Assembly (NCBI RefSeq): GCF_003952505.1
Contig: NZ_CP034450.1
Location: forward strand, 6,325,554-6,389,553
Direction of reading: 5' to 3'
From: Mesorhizobium sp. M4B.F.Ca.ET.058.02.1.1
GTDB taxonomy: Bacteria; Pseudomonadota; Alphaproteobacteria; Rhizobiales; Rhizobiaceae
Length of the DNA: 64,000 nt
Position 1 is the first letter of the stretch. Every line of letters begins with the position of its first letter. This document shows positions 60,848 through 64,000 of this stretch, piece by piece. Both the position numbers and the translations under genes were made by a program. The notes under the pieces were generated by a model. That model ran no database searches. It saw only the letters and a program-made list of their open reading frames with translations, and was not told the DNA's origin.

Positions 60848-61837
60848 GTGACAGCATTCGTTCTGAAGATAAATCGATTTACGATGGCCTTAGGCATCGC
60901 GCTGGCGATGTCGGCCGTTGGCGCTGCCAAGGCCGAGGACGGCGAATACGGCGTGCTGATGAAGACGCTGGCCAATCCGTTCTGGGGCGCGATGGGCCAG
61001 GGCGTCGAGGATGGCGCCAAGGAAGCCGGTGTGAAATATTTCCAGCAGGCGGCCGAAAGCGACCAGGCGGCCGAGCCGCAGCTCAACCTCTGCAACACGA
61101 TGCTGGAGCGCAAGCCGGTGGCGATGATCACCGCGGCGATCAACTCGACCAACCTGTTGCCGTGCCTGAAGGCGGCGCAGGATGCCGGCATCAAGGTCGT
61201 CGACCTCGACGGCAATCTCGATCCGGCGGTGCTCGACAAGGAAGGCATCAAGATCACCTTCCGCATCGGCTCCGACAATGTCGCGGCCGGCGGACAGGGC
61301 GCCGAATATCTCGTCTCCAAGCTCGGCAAGGACGCCAAGGGTCCGGTGCTGGTGATCGAGGGCCTTTCGGGCAACATCACTGGTCAGAAGCGCGCCAAGG
61401 GTTTTGCCGACAAGCTCAAGGAACTGGCGCCGGGGCTGGAGATCGTTGCTTCGCTGCCCGGCGACTGGGATCGCGGCAAGGCGGCCTCGATCGCAACCGA
61501 TACGCTGACCGCGCATCCTGACCTCGTCGCCATCTTCTGCGCCAATGACACCATGGCGCTAGGCGCCGTGGAATCGGTCTACGCGGCCGGCAAGGGTGAG
61601 CAGGTGACGATTCTCGGCGTCGATGGCAATTCGGATGCGGTCAAGTCGATCAAGGAGGGCCGCCTCAACGCTTCGGTGGCGCAGCTTCCCTATCTGGTCG
61701 GCAAGCAGGCGGTCGAGAACGTCAAGAAGGCGCTCGCCGGCGAGAAGGTCGAGGAGAGCATCGCCGTGCCTACCTTAGTGCTGACCAAGGAGATGCTCGA
61801 CGCCCGCAAGGAGCCGATGCTGCAATATGTGAAGTGA
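60848..61837 (+). CDS. Sugar ABC transporter substrate-binding protein, allose/ribose-like
   Basis: A 329-residue periplasmic protein translated from GTG 60848 (GGGAGGAAAAC just upstream). A signal peptide ends near GAAKAED. The mature sequence strongly resembles D-allose-binding protein AlsB: YGVLMKTLANPFWGAM, SLPGDWDRGKAASIATDTL and AIFCANDTMALGAVES. A LacI-type operator lies inside the coding region 22 bases after the start. It is followed, after a hairpin-forming repeat, by a permease, an ATPase and a sugar isomerase-like gene. Allose, ribose or a rare ketose is likely, but the ligand is not proven. Confidence 0.92.
   Translation: MTAFVLKINRFTMALGIALAMSAVGAAKAEDGEYGVLMKTLANPFWGAMGQGVEDGAKEAGVKYFQQAAESDQAAEPQLNLCNTMLERKPVAMITAAINSTNLLPCLKAAQDAGIKVVDLDGNLDPAVLDKEGIKITFRIGSDNVAAGGQGAEYLVSKLGKDAKGPVLVIEGLSGNITGQKRAKGFADKLKELAPGLEIVASLPGDWDRGKAASIATDTLTAHPDLVAIFCANDTMALGAVESVYAAGKGEQVTILGVDGNSDAVKSIKEGRLNASVAQLPYLVGKQAVENVKKALAGEKVEESIAVPTLVLTKEMLDARKEPMLQYVK
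60870..60881. promoter_or_regulatory. LacI-type operator inside the start of the importer gene
   Basis: TAAATCGATTTA is a perfect 12-bp palindrome sharing AAATCGATTTA with the site upstream of the LacI gene. It sits 22-33 bases inside the binding-protein reading frame, where a bound repressor could block transcription elongation. Confidence 0.68.
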
Positions 61838-61839
61838 GC

Positions 61840-61951
61840 AGGGAATAGGCAGTAGGCTGTAGGCTGTAGGCTGTAGGGGAAGTAAGCGGTTCCTGCCGCT
61901 CGGATCGCTCTCATATTTGCCCTACTGCCTAGTCCCTACTGCCTACTGCCT
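61840..61951. repeat. Intergenic inverted repeat with short tandem units (REP-like)
   Basis: The 141-base gap between the binding protein and permease holds a 17-base inverted pair with one mismatch (61840-61856 and 61921-61937). The left arm is followed by tandem GTAGGCT units and the right arm by repeated CTACTGC units. In mRNA it would form a long hairpin behind the binding-protein cistron. No gene is present in it. Confidence 0.72.
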
Positions 61952-61978
61952 TACGGCCGCTCTCAAAGGTGCAAAGAC

Positions 61979-62965
61979 ATGGCTTCTGAACAGCCCGGTT
62001 TCTGGGCTCGGGTGCAGCGCGCATCCGTCGAACGGCTCCACATCAGGCTGGAGTCGCTGCTGGTGCTAGTGGCGCTGAGCGCGGCGATGGCGCTGCTGTC
62101 GCCGTTCTTCCTGTCGCTGAGCAATTTCCTCAACATCCTCTTGGCGACATCGACGATCGGCGTGCTGGCCATCGCCGCCACCTTCGTCATCGGCTCGGGT
62201 GGGCTCGACCTGTCGCTCGGCTCGGTCATGGGCCTTGCCGGCGTGGCGGGCGCCTTCGTCGCGGTCAATCTCGGCTGGCCGTCGGTCTTCGCGCTCATCG
62301 CCTGCATCCTCGCCGGCGGCCTTGCCGGCTACATCAACGGGCAGCTCGTCACCCGAGCCTTCGTGCCGGCCTTCATTGTCACGCTCGGCATGCTCGGCCT
62401 GGCGCGCGGCCTGGCGCTGGTCATCTCGCAGGGCAGGGCGATCTACGGCCTGCCGTCGGCGATCGTCTATATCGGGCAAGGGCGGCCCTTCGGCATCCCG
62501 ATGCCGGTGATCATCCTGGTGCTGACGGCGATCGTCGCGCATTGCGTGCTCGCCTACACACGCTTCGGCCGCCACACGCTGGCGCTGGGCGACAGCGAGG
62601 GCGCGGCGCGCGCCGCGGGCATCCGCGTCGAGCACCACCGCCGCATCATCTACACGCTGTCCGGCGCGCTCGCCGGCCTCGCCGGCCTGCTGTTCACCGC
62701 CCGCGTCAATGCCGGTGACCCAACCGCCGGCATCAACTATGAGCTCACCGCGATCACGGCGGCGATCATCGGCGGCACCAATTTGTTCGGCGGCCGCGCC
62801 TCGATCCTCGGCACGATGATCGGCGCGCTGATCATGGGCGTGCTGCAGAACGGGCTGACGCTGCTTGCGGTGCAGTCCTACTATCAGCAGATGGCGATCG
62901 GCGCGGTGCTGATCCTCGCCGTCTTCATCGACCAGTATCAGGTCCGGAAGGAGTCGCGCGTATGA
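61979..62965 (+). CDS. Sugar ABC transporter permease (BPD_transp_2)
   Basis: A 328-residue RbsC-type permease with multiple membrane helices. It contains IAATFVIGSGGLDLSLGSVM, the long cytoplasmic loop FGRHTLALGDSEGAARAAGI and ITAAIIGGTNLFGGRASILG. It would act as a homodimer, since only one permease gene is present. It starts after the REP-like hairpin and overlaps the ATPase start as ATGA. Confidence 0.93.
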   Translation: MASEQPGFWARVQRASVERLHIRLESLLVLVALSAAMALLSPFFLSLSNFLNILLATSTIGVLAIAATFVIGSGGLDLSLGSVMGLAGVAGAFVAVNLGWPSVFALIACILAGGLAGYINGQLVTRAFVPAFIVTLGMLGLARGLALVISQGRAIYGLPSAIVYIGQGRPFGIPMPVIILVLTAIVAHCVLAYTRFGRHTLALGDSEGAARAAGIRVEHHRRIIYTLSGALAGLAGLLFTARVNAGDPTAGINYELTAITAAIIGGTNLFGGRASILGTMIGALIMGVLQNGLTLLAVQSYYQQMAIGAVLILAVFIDQYQVRKESRV

Positions 62966-63738
62966 CGCTTCTTTCGCTTCAAGGCATCCGCAAGAGTTTT
63001 GGCGCGGTCGACGTGCTGCACGGTGTCGATCTCTCGGTCGCGGCCGGCGAGGTGGTCGGCCTCGTCGGCGACAATGGCGCCGGCAAGTCGACACTGATGA
63101 AGACCATCACCGGCATCTACCGCGCCGATTCGGGCTCGATCGAATACGACGGCAAGGACATCCTTGCGCTCGACCCCGGCCAACGGCGCGAGCTCGGCAT
63201 CGAGATGATCTATCAGGATCTGTCGCTGGCCAAGCAGCAGGACGTGGCGTCGAATATCTTTCTCGGCCGCGAGCCGACCAGGAAGGTGTTCGGCCTGTTT
63301 CCCGGCTTCGTCGACAAGGCGGCGATGGACCGCGAGGCGTCCAGGATGATCGAGCGGCTCGGCGCGCGGCTACCGTCGATCAACCGGTCGGTCGGCTCGT
63401 TCTCGGGCGGCCAGCAGCAGACGGTGGCGATCGCTCGCGCGCTGACCTTTAATCCGAAGCTGGTGATCATGGACGAGCCAACGGCGGCGCTTGCCGTGCG
63501 CGAGGTGCAGAGCGTGCTCGACCTGATCCGGCGGCTGCGGTCGGAGGGCATCGCCGTTATCCTGATCTCGCACCGGCTGAACGACGTGCTGTCGGTCACC
63601 GACCGCATCGTCGTGCTGCGCCACGGCCGCGCCGATGCGGATCTCGTCACCAGCAAGACGAACATGAACGAAGTCGTCAGCCGCATCGTCGGCGGCGGCG
63701 ATATCAGCGCCGCGGCGGCGCATGAACAACGAGGCTAA
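62962..63738 (+). CDS. Sugar ABC transporter ATP-binding protein, single ABC domain
   Basis: A 258-residue ATPase with Walker A GDNGAGKST (about residue 36-44), Q-loop MIYQDLS, signature FSGGQQQTVAIARAL, Walker B LVIMDEPTAALA and the H-loop ISHRL. It has a single ABC domain, unlike the 502-residue two-domain ATPase of the importer at 33.7 kb. This single-domain form is known from rhizobial fructose importers (FrcA type). Confidence 0.93.
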   Translation: MTLLSLQGIRKSFGAVDVLHGVDLSVAAGEVVGLVGDNGAGKSTLMKTITGIYRADSGSIEYDGKDILALDPGQRRELGIEMIYQDLSLAKQQDVASNIFLGREPTRKVFGLFPGFVDKAAMDREASRMIERLGARLPSINRSVGSFSGGQQQTVAIARALTFNPKLVIMDEPTAALAVREVQSVLDLIRRLRSEGIAVILISHRLNDVLSVTDRIVVLRHGRADADLVTSKTNMNEVVSRIVGGGDISAAAAHEQRG

Positions 63739-63742
63739 ACAT

Positions 63743-64000
63743 ATGAACACTTTTGGACTGCACACTTTCGCCATCGCTCCGGTCTGGGACCTTGCCCGCA
63801 TCGAACCCCAGATGGACCGGCTGAAGGAACACGGCATCGGGCTGATGGAAATCCCGCTGCTGCGCCCTGAGGAGATCGACACCAAGCGCACGCGCGGCTT
63901 CGCCACGCACTACGGCGTCGAGCTGATCCCCTCGCTCGGCCTGCCGCGCTCCCTCGATGTGGTCGAGCGGCCGGACGAGGCCCTCGACTTCCTGCAGCCG
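63743..64000 (+). CDS. Sugar phosphate isomerase/epimerase-like protein, 3' end outside the window
   Basis: An open frame from ATG 63743, 4 bases after the ATPase stop, runs off the right edge after 86 codons. It begins MNTFGLHTFAIAPVWDLARI and continues GIGLMEIPLLRPEEID and YGVELIPSLGLP. This is the N-terminus of a D-tagatose/D-psicose 3-epimerase-like TIM barrel (AP endonuclease 2 fold). As the next gene after an allose/ribose-type importer it probably converts the imported sugar. Active-site metal ligands lie beyond the window. Confidence 0.78.
   Translation, partial: MNTFGLHTFAIAPVWDLARIEPQMDRLKEHGIGLMEIPLLRPEEIDTKRTRGFATHYGVELIPSLGLPRSLDVVERPDEALDFLQP

Overview
The window is a high-GC chromosomal (or megaplasmid) segment of an alphaproteobacterium of the Rhizobiales, most likely a Mesorhizobium-like bacterium. 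The basis is an imp-type type VI secretion locus in rhizobial order, several CUT2 sugar ABC transporters, many small GntR/LacI/IclR-controlled catabolic cassettes, and promoters of the alphaproteobacterial general-stress sigma factor EcfG/RpoE2 type (GGAAC-N16-CGTT). Taxonomy is inferred from gene content only. No rRNA, tRNA, CRISPR array, IS element or integrase was recognised.

Region by region: (1) 1-19.9 kb is a nearly complete type VI secretion system. A leftward cluster tssA-tssB-tssC-hcp-tssE-tssF-tssG-tagH-tssJ-tssK-tssL-tssM-tagF-DUF2169 lies opposite a rightward clpV. Three of its genes (tssA, tssG, tssK) carry single-base frameshifts and tssA also carries an internal tandem duplication, so the system is either inactivated in this strain or the sequence has clustered indel errors. 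(2) 20.0-24.9 kb holds an SDR remnant, an aldehyde dehydrogenase, and a type I secretion ATPase and membrane fusion protein. (3) 25.0-30.9 kb is a 1935-residue VCBS/RTX adhesin, the likely type I substrate, with eleven virtually identical 312-bp repeats. (4) 31.4-42.0 kb is an IclR-controlled catabolic cluster: a CUT2 sugar-type importer with a two-domain ATPase, an amidohydrolase, a D-threonine aldolase/D-serine dehydratase-like PLP enzyme, a RidA protein, an aspartoacylase-like deacylase and an unrecognised 394-residue protein. (5) 42.0-48.1 kb is a carbohydrate/stress cluster: GT4 glycosyltransferase, glycogen-debranching-type glucosidase, and otsA-otsB for trehalose, with EcfG-type promoters. 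(6) 48.3-58.0 kb is a leftward operon opposite a GntR regulator: DUF1185 protein, a three-part hydrolase/flavin reductase/Nudix-like fusion, an LLM flavin monooxygenase, an aldehyde dehydrogenase and a polyamine-type ABC importer. (7) 58.0-64.0 kb holds a small secreted protein with an EcfG promoter, a 2-hydroxyacid dehydrogenase, and a LacI-controlled allose/ribose-type importer followed by the start of a sugar epimerase/isomerase gene.

The parts connect as follows. The T6SS genes form one machine (baseplate TssEFGK, sheath TssBC, tube Hcp, membrane complex TssJLM, recycling ATPase ClpV) with FHA and TagF proteins hinting at phosphorylation-dependent control. The type I exporter sits immediately downstream of its presumed giant substrate. 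Each catabolic cassette carries its own regulator and a visible palindromic operator. The least explained unit is the DUF1185/fusion-flavoprotein/LLM operon at 48.3-57.1 kb, which resembles the logic of the Rut pyrimidine pathway without matching it.
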